NCBI GenBank assembly: GCA_905221605.1
Contig: CAJNDS010001946.1
Location: 124,001-188,000 of the forward strand
Source of the DNA: Symbiodinium natans
Lineage: Eukaryota; Sar; Dinophyceae; Suessiales; Symbiodiniaceae
Direction of reading: 5' to 3'
DNA: 64,000 bases
Every line of letters starts with the position of its first letter. The stretch's first letter is position 1. Shown here piece by piece: positions 45,401 to 56,039 of this stretch. The notes under the pieces are model-generated. The model ran no database searches. It worked only from the letters and a program-made list of their open reading frames with translations, and was not told the DNA's origin. The position numbers were made by a program, and so were the translations under genes.

Positions 45401-45949
45401 TACTACTGGTTGCGAGTCAGACTTAAGCAGCACGCATCGCCAAGTAACCAACGAACGATGTCACACGATCTGCACCCCTCAGCACCCTCGGTGGACCAAG
45501 GCTTTGACTGTCAATATACACAGCAGCTTCGAGAGCAGACATGACGATGGTTTTTTTCATGTCTGCCTGGCGCGTACACTCTTGAGGCTTAACAGGAATA
45601 CCGGATCGCATTGCTGCCAGCCTGTGAGCGCTCGAGAATCATATTCAGCTTCAACTCCAAGTTTGTGAGCTGCCCTCAGGCAAGACTTACATGCAACTTC
45701 GGATGGTGCATCGTACGCATGGAGCTGTGTAGCAGGTCATGGGCCTATTGGGCTGCCATGATTGAGCGACCTGCTTCAGAGTCAGCATGTCACATTCAAG
45801 CTAGAACTGAGAGGCAGCATGCTTTAAACGCAAACACGCACGCTCGCGTGCGCTTAGGCAGAGTCACACATGCACACTAACATTCGTGCATTCACACCCA
45901 CCCGCCCGCGCACATGCATGCCGCGCACCTACACGCAGGCCCAGGCTCT

Positions 45950-48840
45950 GGCACGGACAGAAAGCCACAGCGTCAAGCTTTCCATCTAGTTGCAAGGACG
46001 GCCTCAAAATCTTCGACAGGTTCGTAAGCAGGCGCCAAGCCTCGCAGGCGACAAGGCAAAAATTTTTCCAAAGAACTCATGAATGCAAACTTCCAGGCAT
46101 CGCGCACTGTGCAGTGCCCCCATCAGCCCGAAGACTTTGGATATCATGCTCCATGGGACTGTCTGCCTTGGCACGGCACGCAGCAGACAAGCCCTAACTC
46201 AGCATAACACACATAAGGCAAAAAAATCTGCATGCTTGACTGAGCATCTGGCGGGGCTCTCATGACTAAGTTTCTAAGTCCTGGAATTTCTAAGGCATGA
46301 AGGTTCACAAGCGCACTTGCACAAAAGAGTCTCCCTGCCGCCCATGCCTGGATGGTGCTTCAGGACTTGGTATTGCAAATCCAGGTATGGCGGCAGCTGG
46401 TTCATGAACCTCGGCTGTAACAGTGCCTCCCTGCCAGAACCCTGTCGCACTTGCACAGGATAATTTTCCTCGCCCCACCCACAACAAATCGAAGCTCCAA
46501 GCGATCAGACCTGTGGGTTGACCTATACACCTATACGGCTCCAGAAAAGGCCATAGAGCAGCTGTCAAGAAGTGATGCTTGACCAGCGGCTGGAGCATTG
46601 TGTAGATGCCTGTGCCCACTACATCTTTGTGCAGCGGGGCGCGCAGCAAGTCACAACAACCTGCCTGCCAAAACAATCCCGTGAAGGATCATTGCCAAGA
46701 TGCCCGAAATGAGTCCTTGCCTCCACGTCTTGGGAGACAAAACAAACGTGTCATATTGGTGTTCAAGCTGCCCGCGAAACTCTTCTAGCTGCATCCACCA
46801 CGCCTCAAGTAAAGACTTATGACCTTGGCATGACGATGCATGAAGCCAAGGTCATGAGCGGATTGAAGCAATAGCCCGCCCAACATTGCAGATCGGGCCC
46901 CCCTGCAGGCCATGCCAACCTGAATCAAGCACCATCGAAATGCACGACCTCACACCCTACAGCACGAAAACCAACGAAGCTCTCGAGCCCAACATGGCAG
47001 CCGAGCGACCATGGGGCAAGTGGTAGCAAGAAATCATGGAGGTGCACACACCTTCACAACAAGCAAAGTAAGGCCATACAAGGCCGCGGATTCGTGGCAT
47101 TCCGAGCACCCAAGTTGTGGCTCAAAACCGGAGGCACCCGGTCAGCCGTGCCCGCTGCAGGTCGGATCCATATTCTTGGGCTTTGGCCTCTCAACGCGGC
47201 TGCCGTGCCTTGTCAACCTTTCAACACGCGTCAAAGTCAACATGTAAGTTCCGGACCCGAGTCTTGGCATTGAAAGCTTTTCCATATTTCTCGCGGTACC
47301 TTCAACCCCATGATTGCCAAAATGTCCACTGCTCTCGTTGAATGATTCACTTCCTGCTCACGTGGGCAGCTTCTTGGCGAGCCTCGATGCAGCGACGCAC
47401 CACAACTATGAGCCCCGGCCGATCGCGACTCTCCGATGCTACATGCTGCCGGTGTCTGCGCAGCGTGCGTACCCAAGAAGAAGCAATTGCCAGAATCGGC
47501 CTGACAGCAATTCATTTCGCTTAACCCAGCATGTCGCAGCACTCATGCTCCGGGGCGTCTTGTTTGCAGAAAAGTCTCGATGCTCAACGCTTCGTTCTTC
47601 CATTCCTCGAGAACCTGGCAAGCCAGCTCAGATGGAACGGGTGGTCATTCATCGGCCACGATTTCCTGCAGGCATCCACACTAGACCAAGGAAATGCAGG
47701 AAAACCGTCGGCATGGATTTGAATGCGGGTGTCTGAAGACCGTGAACTGCATGAGATGACGTCGCCATCGCTCATGCTCAGCTGATGCTACATCCTTGCA
47801 GAGCTCTGACATGCCAAGCAGAAAACTGAGCTGGAAGCCAGGTCTGAGTTCGTCGACTCCAAATCCTCGCGCTTCTTCTGGAGGCACTGCCGCAGCCTGC
47901 ACGTGCTGCATGTATGGCTCGATGTGTCGTTTCGTGTAGTGAGTCATGCTTCAGACTGAGAGTAGGGCCGTCGTAAGAAGGTCTCGTCCAAGTGAAACTC
48001 CTAATTAACAAGAAGAGCCTATTACTTCATTGTTCCAATCCATCATTGTTACTAGTTAGTCTCTACCTGCATGACCGATCCACTGTCCTGTCCTTGATCA
48101 CTTTGTCGCGCTCCTCCTGGATCGCCTCCTCTGCCAAATCCAAAGCCCCAGGCAGCTTTGCTGAGGGAAGCTGTCCAGACAAGGCCTCAAGAGCAATTTT
48201 TTAGACAGGAGATGGGCACAGATAGGGCGCAACAAGCGATCCTCTGCGTGCGCGCCGAAGCTCTCGCAAAGTTGTGCGATATGCGAATCTTCAAAAGCTT
48301 CTCGGGCCTCATTTTGTTGCTAACACAACCTGTGGTCTCGACATAAGCAAGCCAACCATGAGCTGAGATCTTGGCTAGTGATACACTAAAATGGTCATTC
48401 TGCACTAGATCCACGTACATTCGAAGATGCGCAGCAATGCTCGCAGCCTGCTTCTGGAACACACGACTGGCGACAAAGTCTTGACATGAGGAACTGGTTC
48501 CTGACCAGCACTCATTTTTCAGCCTGAAGAGGCCGCGCGGTCTGTAGCTCCTTCAACCTTGGCACGGCAGTGGCTGAAGGCAATGCAAACTCGGCAATTC
48601 CAAGGCTGCAAGCAAAACAGCAACACGTTGCTTCCTTGCTATTGGGCCAAAGAGCACGAGGACTCGCAACGCTTGCGTGGCTTCGATGTACTCGGGAAGG
48701 AGCTCCTTGAAGTCCCAAGCACCATTCTTGCATAAACTATCAGCGGTCACATGCGCCCACCGAGCACGAAAATCTGCAACACAGTGCCGTGAGAGGGTAT
48801 GAAAGGATAAAAAGATACGAAACCCTGACAAACGATGTGA
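45950..48840 (-). CDS. unrecognised gene, candidate exons
   Basis: Not recognised. Minus-strand protein-like stretches: about 48775-48660 (RARWAHVTADSLCKNGAWDF, then LLPEYIEATQALRVL), about 48462-48320 (SIAAHLRMYVDLVQNDHFSV), about 48165-48070 (ALDLAEEAIQEERDKVIKDR), about 47945-47790 (YTKRHIEPYMQHVQAAAVPP, then DELRPGFQLSFLLGM), about 47630-47560 (EEWKNEALSIETFLQTRRPG), about 46670-46540 (DVVGTGIYTMLQPLVKHHFL) and about 46180-45990 (SKVFGLMGALHSARCLEVCI, then EFFGKIFALSPARLGACLRT). The helical pattern would suit an alpha-solenoid, but no repeat consensus is evident. One gene or more is possible. Confidence 0.45.
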
Positions 48841-49760
48841 TAAGATATGATGTGAGATTATACGATATGTGATATGATACGATATGGTATGACATACAAC
48901 ATATTCACCTCGGCTTCCCAGAGGCGTCTAGAACAAGCAGACCAGCCCCCTTCCCAACCCAACCAGAAACTTTCTGCGACCCCACACCCAGTCCAGCCCG
49001 CACCCCCCCCCCCCCACCTCCGCCTGCCCTCCCCCCAACCCTTACCTGAAAAGGGGCTCCACCGCTCCCCCCCCCTCCCCCCTCCTCCTTTCCCTGAAAA
49101 TGAGCCCCCGCCCTCCCCACCCCCCCACCTCCCTGCCCCTCCCCCTAAGCTTGACTCGCACCTTTAAGGGCTCCAGTCCATGCGCCGTTGGGCCCGAGGC
49201 GCGTCCACACGCCGCCGACCCGGTTGGCTCGCCAACATCCGGCTCCAAATTCGGCTTTCCGAAGGGCATCATGTTGTAGGAGGGTTTAGGGCGGCAGGAC
49301 TTCGAAGGACGCTGCCATAACATGGCGCTCGACGTGCCACCCCCGCATACGCCTGCGTGCGCGCGCGCGCGCGCGGAAAAAAACACCAGTTCCTGTTGTG
49401 GTTGTTCTTGTGGTTGTTGTTGTGGCTGCTCCACCCGGGGCGTGCCCGGCTGTGGGCGACAGCCCCATTAGATAAGTTTTTGGGGAGAATACATGACAGC
49501 TTGAATGTTGAGACTTGGAAGCCACTATTTCAAGCCCTTATAATGCTACTGATAACTCGAAGACACAAAAACTGGTAAGCCCAAAGCCCGGAAACTTCAG
49601 TCTCAAAGTGAGGGATTAGAAATACATTGGCTCTACTCGTCAAATTTCACTGTCCAGGCCCAAGCCTGCCCAAACCCTAAACCGGCCTCAAACACACACA
49701 GGAAGACAAAGCATCACATTTTGCGTGAGTAAAACTTGGTTTTCTGTTGCTGTTGTTAGC
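48841..49760. other. low-complexity and non-coding
   Basis: GATATG-type pentanucleotide variation (48790-48900), C-rich runs including a stretch of at least twelve C (about 49007-49019) and CCTCC-rich sequence to 49145, a (GC)n patch near 49360 and a GTTGTTGTGG-rich tract at 49395-49425. No exon supported. Confidence 0.6.
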
Positions 49761-49767
49761 TGAGGCT

Positions 49768-50300
49768 TGCACAGCTTCCACGGCGGCTCTTTTTGTTTCG
49801 GAGGCGCTAGATTCGCTAGATGTTTCCCACACGTGTTTTTTGTTTTCTTCGTGTATTTCTTTGCAAGTTTTCGCCGTTTCTGTTGGGAGGGCGGGGCGAA
49901 TCCTCGGTATTTACAGCATTTTCGGGCCTTTTGGAGGGAAATACTCGGTATTTACAGCACTTTCCGCACTCCTCCTTTATTTTTGTTTTCATTTCTGTTG
50001 CTTCCGGTTGTGGGCATTGGCCGCTGTCTTCTGCATGCTTGGCTTTCAGTTGCTGGCGGGCGTCGGAAACTTCGGTATTTACAGCGCTTTTGCGTCTTGG
50101 GCCAAAAGAAGCAAAGCTTGCAGCAGCAGCTGCCCACTTGTGCCAAGCCTTGTAGGGCCGACTGCACTACAAAGGACACTGCTGTTGGCGGAAAATGCAA
50201 AGCACAAATCACGAACTTTTCCGGGACATGTGTGTCGCCAAAGCCCCACGGTTTTAGAACACAACCCTTCCACGGCGGCGAAAGAAACGGCTACCTAGTT
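49768..50300. repeat. three copies of CGGTATTTACAGC and a flanking duplication
   Basis: The 13-base word CGGTATTTACAGC is at 49905-49917, 49946-49958 and 50073-50085. A second word, CTTCCACGGCGGC, occurs near 49777 and near 50263. All three plus-strand frames stay open for long stretches here, so the reading frames do not discriminate. It may be a dispersed repeat family; a coding role is not supported. Confidence 0.6.
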
Positions 50301-50449
50301 TAGGGGCTTTTTGTTTTTTTTTGAGAAGGACTGCAGTGCGATTTGCCCTCATAGGCGCCCGGCGAAGCCTCTGACCAAGCACTACTGGCTGACACCAGAA
50401 GCAAGCTGCACGTGTCGCAGCCACCCTACTGGCACAACTTGAAATGTGA

Positions 50450-50990
50450 CTACCTTCTGATTGCTTTGGTATATCTGACGACTGCATTCATAAGCTCAGT
50501 TTCACGACTTATACACTCTTCTTCACTGATGAGGAAGTGACTGGAAAGCCAACATCCCACCATTTGAAGATACTTAACGCAGATCTCTACTGCATCACTC
50601 CAAGCACCACCGTGGAATGACTGTACCATTTGCTGCCATCCTGTATCTTGTCTAACCAGACAAGCAGAAGGGAATCTTGCCGCGAAAAGCAATACAGACA
50701 CATGCGGGCTGAGGCGGGGTATCAACCCCAGGACCTGCTGCACGGCCTGTTCGGCCTGGGCCGCCAGACCCGCCACAGTGAACACTGTTGACTCACCGCT
50801 CGGGCCCGGAAGTCCAGGATATGAACGTTGGAGGGGCGTTGCCGAAGCCACTCCTGGCAAAGAGCTCAAGAGGTTTTGCCTCTGCTCCTTCTTCTGGCGC
50901 CGATCTTGCGCATCTTTTGTCTTGCCCTTTCCCCCACCCTTGCCAGGCTTAGCCCCCGGAGCTGGTTGGGGGAATCAATCGGACACGTCG
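50450..50990 (-). CDS. unrecognised basic exon
   Basis: Minus-strand frame with a Lys/Gly-rich segment (GKGGGKGKTKDAQDRRQKKE) leading into STVFTVAGLAAQAEQAVQQV and LGLIPRLSPHVSVLLFAARF. Composition suggests a disordered basic region followed by a helix. It may be a fragment of a mobile-element ORF or a real exon; no domain is recognisable. Confidence 0.35.
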
Positions 50991-51587
50991 ATGTCTTAGA
51001 AGTCCTGAAAGAGCCCGTGGCTTTTTCGGAAGAGACGAGGCTCCTCTCCCTTGCCTCCGTGATGGCGCCGGCATGGTCGCGAGGGCTGCCCGGAGGCAAC
51101 TGCAGCCAAAAGGCTTGGGGGCTGGCCCGGAACCCCTCTCACATAAGTTTGGGTTTCTGCTGCCAAGGAGCAGGCGGCGGCGAATCGCACTTGCGCCACG
51201 TCCGCTCGGACCACGTTGGAGAAGACGCCATGGGGAAGGGCGAGTCAGGATTTTCGGAAACAGGCATTTTATCATGGCTTCCATCTGTGATCCTGGAGCA
51301 TCGTGCACTTCATGCTGCCCTTTCAGACCGCGCCCCGAAGGTCATGATGCATTGGATGGGTCCCCGATTGTACGTGGCTGGGCACAGGTTGCGCCGTGCT
51401 GGCAGACCACCGCAGTTCGACTCGCGCGTCGTCACGTTTTCAGTCATGTTTGCTCTACTGTGTGCTGCGTTCGCAGGTCAGATGCTTGCCATGGACCTTG
51501 CAGTGGAGCAGACAAAGGCGAGCCCCTGTGAAGCATGGTGTGAGCATCCGCTACAACGTTCCTTGAGACTATGATCCAGGCTTTGCT

Positions 51588-52572
51588 CAAGTAAGTAGCT
51601 TGAAGACAACTACTTCCTCTGTTCTTGTCTCAAATCATGAGACCAAAGTGGCCCTGCACACCCCCAAACCTTAACACGCTACACCCTAAACTTAAGCCCC
51701 AACTCTTTTTGCATCCAGGCTTGGGTGAGCGTGCCGGGAAAGAGCTCATGCTGCCCAGGTTCGTTGTAAGCCCCCAACTCCAAACCCTAAACCCTGAACT
51801 TTGGCACACGGCGCCCAAAACAAACAAACTAAACTAATCGTGTTAGAGAACAAGGTCAGGGGAAAATGTAGGAAAGCGTGGCAGGCACAGCGAAATCGTG
51901 TCTTTTGACCAACCCCAGCGGTCGCATCCAAGAAGCAAAATCAGGTCTTGTTTTTGTGACCAGTTTCTAGGGGCATGGAAGCTCCCACGCACTGGTAACA
52001 TGGACGAAATCGTCGCGCGGGCAGGGATGCTCTGGCCAGTCCCACGTACTGGCAACATGCACAAAATCGTCGCGCAGGCATGGATGCTCTGGCCCTTCGC
52101 ACGTACTTTCATGCGTTCATTCACTCTGTTCATTCGCTTATATATTAATATAATGCCTTCTCTTCACAGTATTAAGATTATTCATGGTGTGTGAAGAGAG
52201 CGGAGTGAGTGAATAAGCGAATAAATAAAGTGCGCGAAAAGAATATTATGCCGGCGTGCGAAAAGAACTGTGCGCACGCCAATAATTCTGGGAACATGGA
52301 CGTAATCATCGTGCAGACATGGACGCTCTGGCCCTTCGCACGCGCTGGCAACATGGACGTACTGATCTCGCGAGCCGGAAAGCGAAGATGTGCACCTGAG
52401 CGAGTCAGGGTGTTCTTTTTTGTTTGCGCCGCAAGCCTAAGTTTAGGGCTTAGGGTTTGGAGTTGGGGGTTTAAGGTTTGGGGTTTAGGGGTGTACAGGG
52501 CCACTTTGGTCTCATGATCTGAGACAAGAACAGAGGAGATAGTTTTCTTCAAGCTATAAGTGTACTTACTTG
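51588..52572. mobile_element. non-autonomous element with long terminal inverted repeats
   Basis: The first about 77 bases, starting CAAGTAAGTA at 51588, match the reverse complement of the last about 85 bases, ending TACTTACTTG at 52572. There are about five substitutions and one 8-base indel. Diverged TTTAGGG-type words extend the arms inward. Inside, direct 57-base units around ACATGGACG...CTCTGGCC occur at about 51990 and 52047, and again at about 52282-52380 after a central imperfect palindrome (about 52105-52255). No transposase frame is present and no target-site duplication is clear. Confidence 0.75.
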
Positions 52573-52753
52573 TAAATGTGTGTGCATGTAATATCTGGAT
52601 AAATATGTCCGACAGATGGCTGACAGCGGGCACAGTTCTTAGATGCCTCCTCCTGTGTTTGTTGCGGTGCCTGTCCGGGGCGTGTTTCGATTTTTTTTTG
52701 CGCCGCGCGCCGTGGTCACTCCTTTTTGGGCTTAAGGTTTGCCCCTCTCCACA

Positions 52754-53020
52754 TTAACTGCAAACCAAGTCACGCGGGTGACAGGTCCTGACAAAAACAA
52801 ATGGATTACAGTCAGCGTTCGATAACTGGTAGTGTTGAAGCCCTGCCTTTACCGCGGCAATGCCTGCCAAAAAACACAGGACATTTTGGGCTCCAAGGCA
52901 CGTCCATGGTGGCGACATTGGCGACTCACCTTTTCTTCTTCCTCCGCACGGAGCCTTTCGGAAGTCGGGACTCGCTGCAGAGGGCTCTTGCGACGGCTTA
53001 TGGATGAGCGGATTTATAGG
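52754..53020 (-). CDS. candidate exon downstream of the spliced-leader relict
   Basis: On the minus strand about 53000-52940 reads ALCSESRLPKGSVRRKKKR and ends at a consensus GTGAGT donor. It lies about 125 bases downstream, in sense, of the leader-like sequence at 53124-53142. Too little is left to name a family. Short TATAGGG/TTTATAGGG words lie between the two. Confidence 0.35.
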   Translation of the reverse strand, partial: PINPLIHKPSQEPSAASPDFRKAPCGGRRKGESPMSPPWTCLGAQNVLCFLAGIAAVKAGLQHYQLSNADCNPFVFVRTCHPRDLVCS

Positions 53021-53123
53021 GCTTCTCATAATTAAATAGGGTTTATGCGGCTTGTTATAGGGATGTTGAGGGAGCTCGGCTTTCAGACCAAAAGTAAGCT
53101 TGGGAAGTCTCACAAGTGAGATC

Positions 53124-53142
53124 CTTGAGCCAAAATGGCTAC
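53124..53142 (-). other. relict dinoflagellate spliced leader
   Basis: The minus strand reads GTAGCCATTTTGGCTCAAG, identical to the last 19 bases of the conserved dinoflagellate spliced leader. The two bases before it are TA instead of CC. The leader is normally added to mRNAs by trans-splicing, so an embedded genomic copy next to non-leader sequence is best explained by reverse transcription and reinsertion of a mature mRNA. An SL RNA gene is less likely, because GA rather than GT follows the leader. Confidence 0.85.
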
Positions 53143-53415
53143 TAGTTTAGGGGCTTACCTAAACTATCTACGTATCAAAACTGTATAACCTCGGACCTGA
53201 GGTTAGATGATTTAGAGAGTTTAGATAGTTTAGAAACTTTCTAACCTTCTGGGGCCTTCTCAAAACAGTAGATAGTTTAGGTAGTTTAGGGGCTTACCTA
53301 AAATCTAAGGTATCTAAACTATCTTTTTTGCATCTAAACTATCTAACCTATCTAACCTTGCACCTGAGGTTAGATAGTTTGGGTAGTTCAGGTGCTAACC
53401 TGAACTATCTTTTTA
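53143..53415. repeat. TAGATAGTTTAGG-type repeat tract
   Basis: Repeated words GATAGTTTAGG, CTAAACTATC, TTACCTAAA and GAGGTTAGAT occur in both orientations, giving several small inverted repeats. The word TAAACTATCTAACCT here (about 53334) recurs at about 57948, on the other side of the LINE. Confidence 0.8.
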
Positions 53416-53599
53416 CAACCAGGTCTGCACAGCTGCCGGGAAAGTCAGGCTCACACAACCAGCTTCACAGTTCTCGTGACTGCAAGGCTAGCTGCGTCAC
53501 CCTGAACTACTTTTTGCAGCTGGGACTCTTTGATGCCAGGCAAAGCTGCTTAGCAGCAGAACGCTTCTGAAAGCTGTGAAATCCTGAACGCCTGAAAAG

Positions 53600-54190
53600 C
53601 TATGAAATCTCTCGAACTCTCTCAATGTGCTCATCTGCTACAACAGAGACACTCCAGACCTGATGATATTCCTCCAGGGCTCGACTTGCCAGCCCCACGA
53701 CACCAGGATAACACTCATACAGAGTCTCGGTCATGCTAATTTCAAACACCCAGAACGGATAGCGCATGCGAGCATAGTGAAAGAACTGCCAAATGTCTGA
53801 ACACATGTCATCAATATCCCAGGCAACCAGACCCTCTTCAGTGTCAACCCACACTATCCGGAGCTGCGAGCCAGTGAATAGTACGACCACATTGAAGAGC
53901 CACGATACATGCTGTAAGATGCTATGTTGCCACCGCTTCCACAGGCCGGCATGCAGATGACTGTGCATCTCTGCCAGGCTGATGCTGTGAAAGTGCCTTC
54001 TGCCAGTCTCACGCCAGCACTCACGGTCAGCAGCTTTAGCAAGAACCATGGCAACCTGAACATCTTCTCCATACGCGGCGCTAGCCGTCCGCAAGAGCCA
54101 GTGCAGTGGAGAATTAGGAAATCCACCTTGGGGTCTATGGAGGGAAGCGTAACTTGCGGGCCGGGTGTTGAGGAGGTCTTCGAAGAACAT
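53600..54190 (-). pseudogene. C-terminal part of the LINE ORF2, out of frame with the RT
   Basis: A 196-codon frame that continues the reverse transcriptase protein in sense after the RT frame stops at 54135; the two overlap by 56 bases. It reads RPQGGFPNSPLHWLLRTASA and later LRIVWVDTEEGLVAWDIDD, protein-like throughout. A small indel near 54150 in an originally single frame is the simplest reading. Confidence 0.75.
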
Positions 54191-56039
54191 GACCCAGGTA
54201 ACCCCATAGTCTCATTCTCCACTGCATGGTCCAGGAGAAACCAGAGTGGCGTTGAAGGTAGAGCAAAGTCCCTCGTTTTCTCAAACGATGCAAAACCATG
54301 GCCTGATCCCGCCCTGCATCTTCAGGGATAAAAAGGTGCATGAACGACTGTAGCGCAGTGGCCTGAAGAGTGTTTACCTTTTTGATACCAGATGCTGTAG
54401 GGACCAACACCGGGGTAGCCCACAGCCACTTGCTTCCAACATAGCGATTCAGCAGATGCAGGGCCAATGCAGGCTGTGCCCATGTCAAACCTTTAAGCAC
54501 AGGAGCCATCTGTACAACTCCGTGATGTACACTACGCTGGACAAAAGGCAGCCAGAGGTCCCAGGAGGTTTCCCCGACCGAAGTGTGGCGCAAGGGCTTA
54601 CGTAGGTAAGCAGTCTCGGATGTCCAGGTGTACTGGTGTAGCACATGATCATCAGGGACTTCCCGTCGACCTCTGGCCAACATCTCAGGCCTAGCAAAAA
54701 CTTGGGTCTTGGCGGGATTGAACTGAAGTCCAATGGCGTGCAAGGCCTGCTGTATCCTGGGGAGAAGTCGCTTAGCCACAGTCCAGTCATCAAAATGTAA
54801 AATAAGATCATCAACAAAAAGCCATCCCCATTGACCGAAAAAACTGCTTTCACCTTCAGACTCCCATTGTGTGAACTGCTCTTGCACCACATGACCTATG
54901 AGGTAACTGAACAAAATAGAGCTGAAAGTGTGCCCCTGTTGTATTCCCCTAGTCTGGTCAATATGCCACTCCTCCCCTTGGTACACAAAGCGAAGCGAAG
55001 GTCTGCATATAACCCGGAGAAGCTGAAGGGCTTCACGCGCAAGCTCCGGATTCGTATGGTCACAAACAAATCTGGCCACGGATGCATGGTGGATACTGTC
55101 AAAAGCCGCCTGTATATCAGCATTGACCCAAACCCTACTCTTGTCAGCAATACTTTCGCAGTAAGTTTGCCAGTGTGCTGAGGCTAGCGCATCCGCGACT
55201 TGCCCTCCCGGCAGGCCGCCAAACTGGCATGGCGCCACCGGCCAGCAACCCACGAGACGACGAACCAGCAGTGTGCAAAACAGTTTAGTAGAAGCTTCAA
55301 CGAGGTTTATGGGGCGTATCTGTGCAGGAGTGACAACCTCAGCAAGTTTTGGGACAAGCGTCACAAAACTGCAGTGTATCTCTGTCGGGTGGTTTGAGGA
55401 TTCAAGCAGACTGTTCAAAAATTCCCGCAAAATCAAGCGTCCGTCCGGCATTGACCACATGGCAACCAAGAGTTCATACGAGATCCCACTGAGGCCCGTG
55501 GACTTCCCCATCTTACCCTTACTCAGACCAGCAGCAATCTCCTCCTCACTAAAATATTTGATGGCAAACTCACCAGTGGCAAGCTGAAGATCTCGGAAGA
55601 TAGATTCGACTGACACCTCTTGTTCAGCGGGAATCTGCGGACTGAAGAGTTCACGAAAGTGCTCCTTGACACATCGAGCAGCAGCATCAACGTCACCACC
55701 TTTGGCCCGAACCAGTCCACTCATGTCAGAATGTTGTCTAGTACGATTGCGAAGGTAACGAATAGACTGCGCATGACCATCAGCTGCTGCTTTTTCAAGT
55801 TCCTGCAACCAGGCAAGCTTCTCTGCCCGGCGCCTGGCAAGCACCAGCCTCGTGAGTTCCAGTCTGCGTGCTGCATCATGACACTCTCGTCGCTGACGAC
55901 AAAGGTCTTTAAGGCTTTGGCTATCCCTGAACTTCTGGGAGGGCGTGGGATAAGTGGCCACTGCTTGTACTTGCTTGAGGGATTCCCACTTGCCATGCAG
56001 ACTAAGCTCAGCGAAACCGTCTCTGACAGAAGGGAGCAC
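54135..56039 (-). CDS. LINE reverse transcriptase
   Basis: 634-codon frame. RT landmarks in order: RPINLVEASTKLFCTLL (finger region), WVNADIQAAFDSIHHASV (motif A aspartates), TRGIQQGHTFSSILFSYLIG (motif B), GWLFVDDLILHF (catalytic motif C, FVDD where YADD or FADD is commoner) and GLQFNPAKTQVF (motif D). The catalytic aspartates are intact. It copies the element's RNA at the nicked target. The first ATG is probably not the true start, because the protein-like sequence extends upstream in this frame toward 56110. Confidence 0.93.
   Translation of the reverse strand: MLPSVRDGFAELSLHGKWESLKQVQAVATYPTPSQKFRDSQSLKDLCRQRRECHDAARRLELTRLVLARRRAEKLAWLQELEKAAADGHAQSIRYLRNRTRQHSDMSGLVRAKGGDVDAAARCVKEHFRELFSPQIPAEQEVSVESIFRDLQLATGEFAIKYFSEEEIAAGLSKGKMGKSTGLSGISYELLVAMWSMPDGRLILREFLNSLLESSNHPTEIHCSFVTLVPKLAEVVTPAQIRPINLVEASTKLFCTLLVRRLVGCWPVAPCQFGGLPGGQVADALASAHWQTYCESIADKSRVWVNADIQAAFDSIHHASVARFVCDHTNPELAREALQLLRVICRPSLRFVYQGEEWHIDQTRGIQQGHTFSSILFSYLIGHVVQEQFTQWESEGESSFFGQWGWLFVDDLILHFDDWTVAKRLLPRIQQALHAIGLQFNPAKTQVFARPEMLARGRREVPDDHVLHQYTWTSETAYLRKPLRHTSVGETSWDLWLPFVQRSVHHGVVQMAPVLKGLTWAQPALALHLLNRYVGSKWLWATPVLVPTASGIKKVNTLQATALQSFMHLFIPEDAGRDQAMVLHRLRKRGTLLYLQRHSGFSWTMQWRMRLWGYLGHVLRRPPQHPARKLRFPP

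Noticed and set aside
44366..45544. 392-codon open frame on the plus strand
   Set aside because: Composition is noisy, with no motif. Minus-strand exons in the same region look more like protein.
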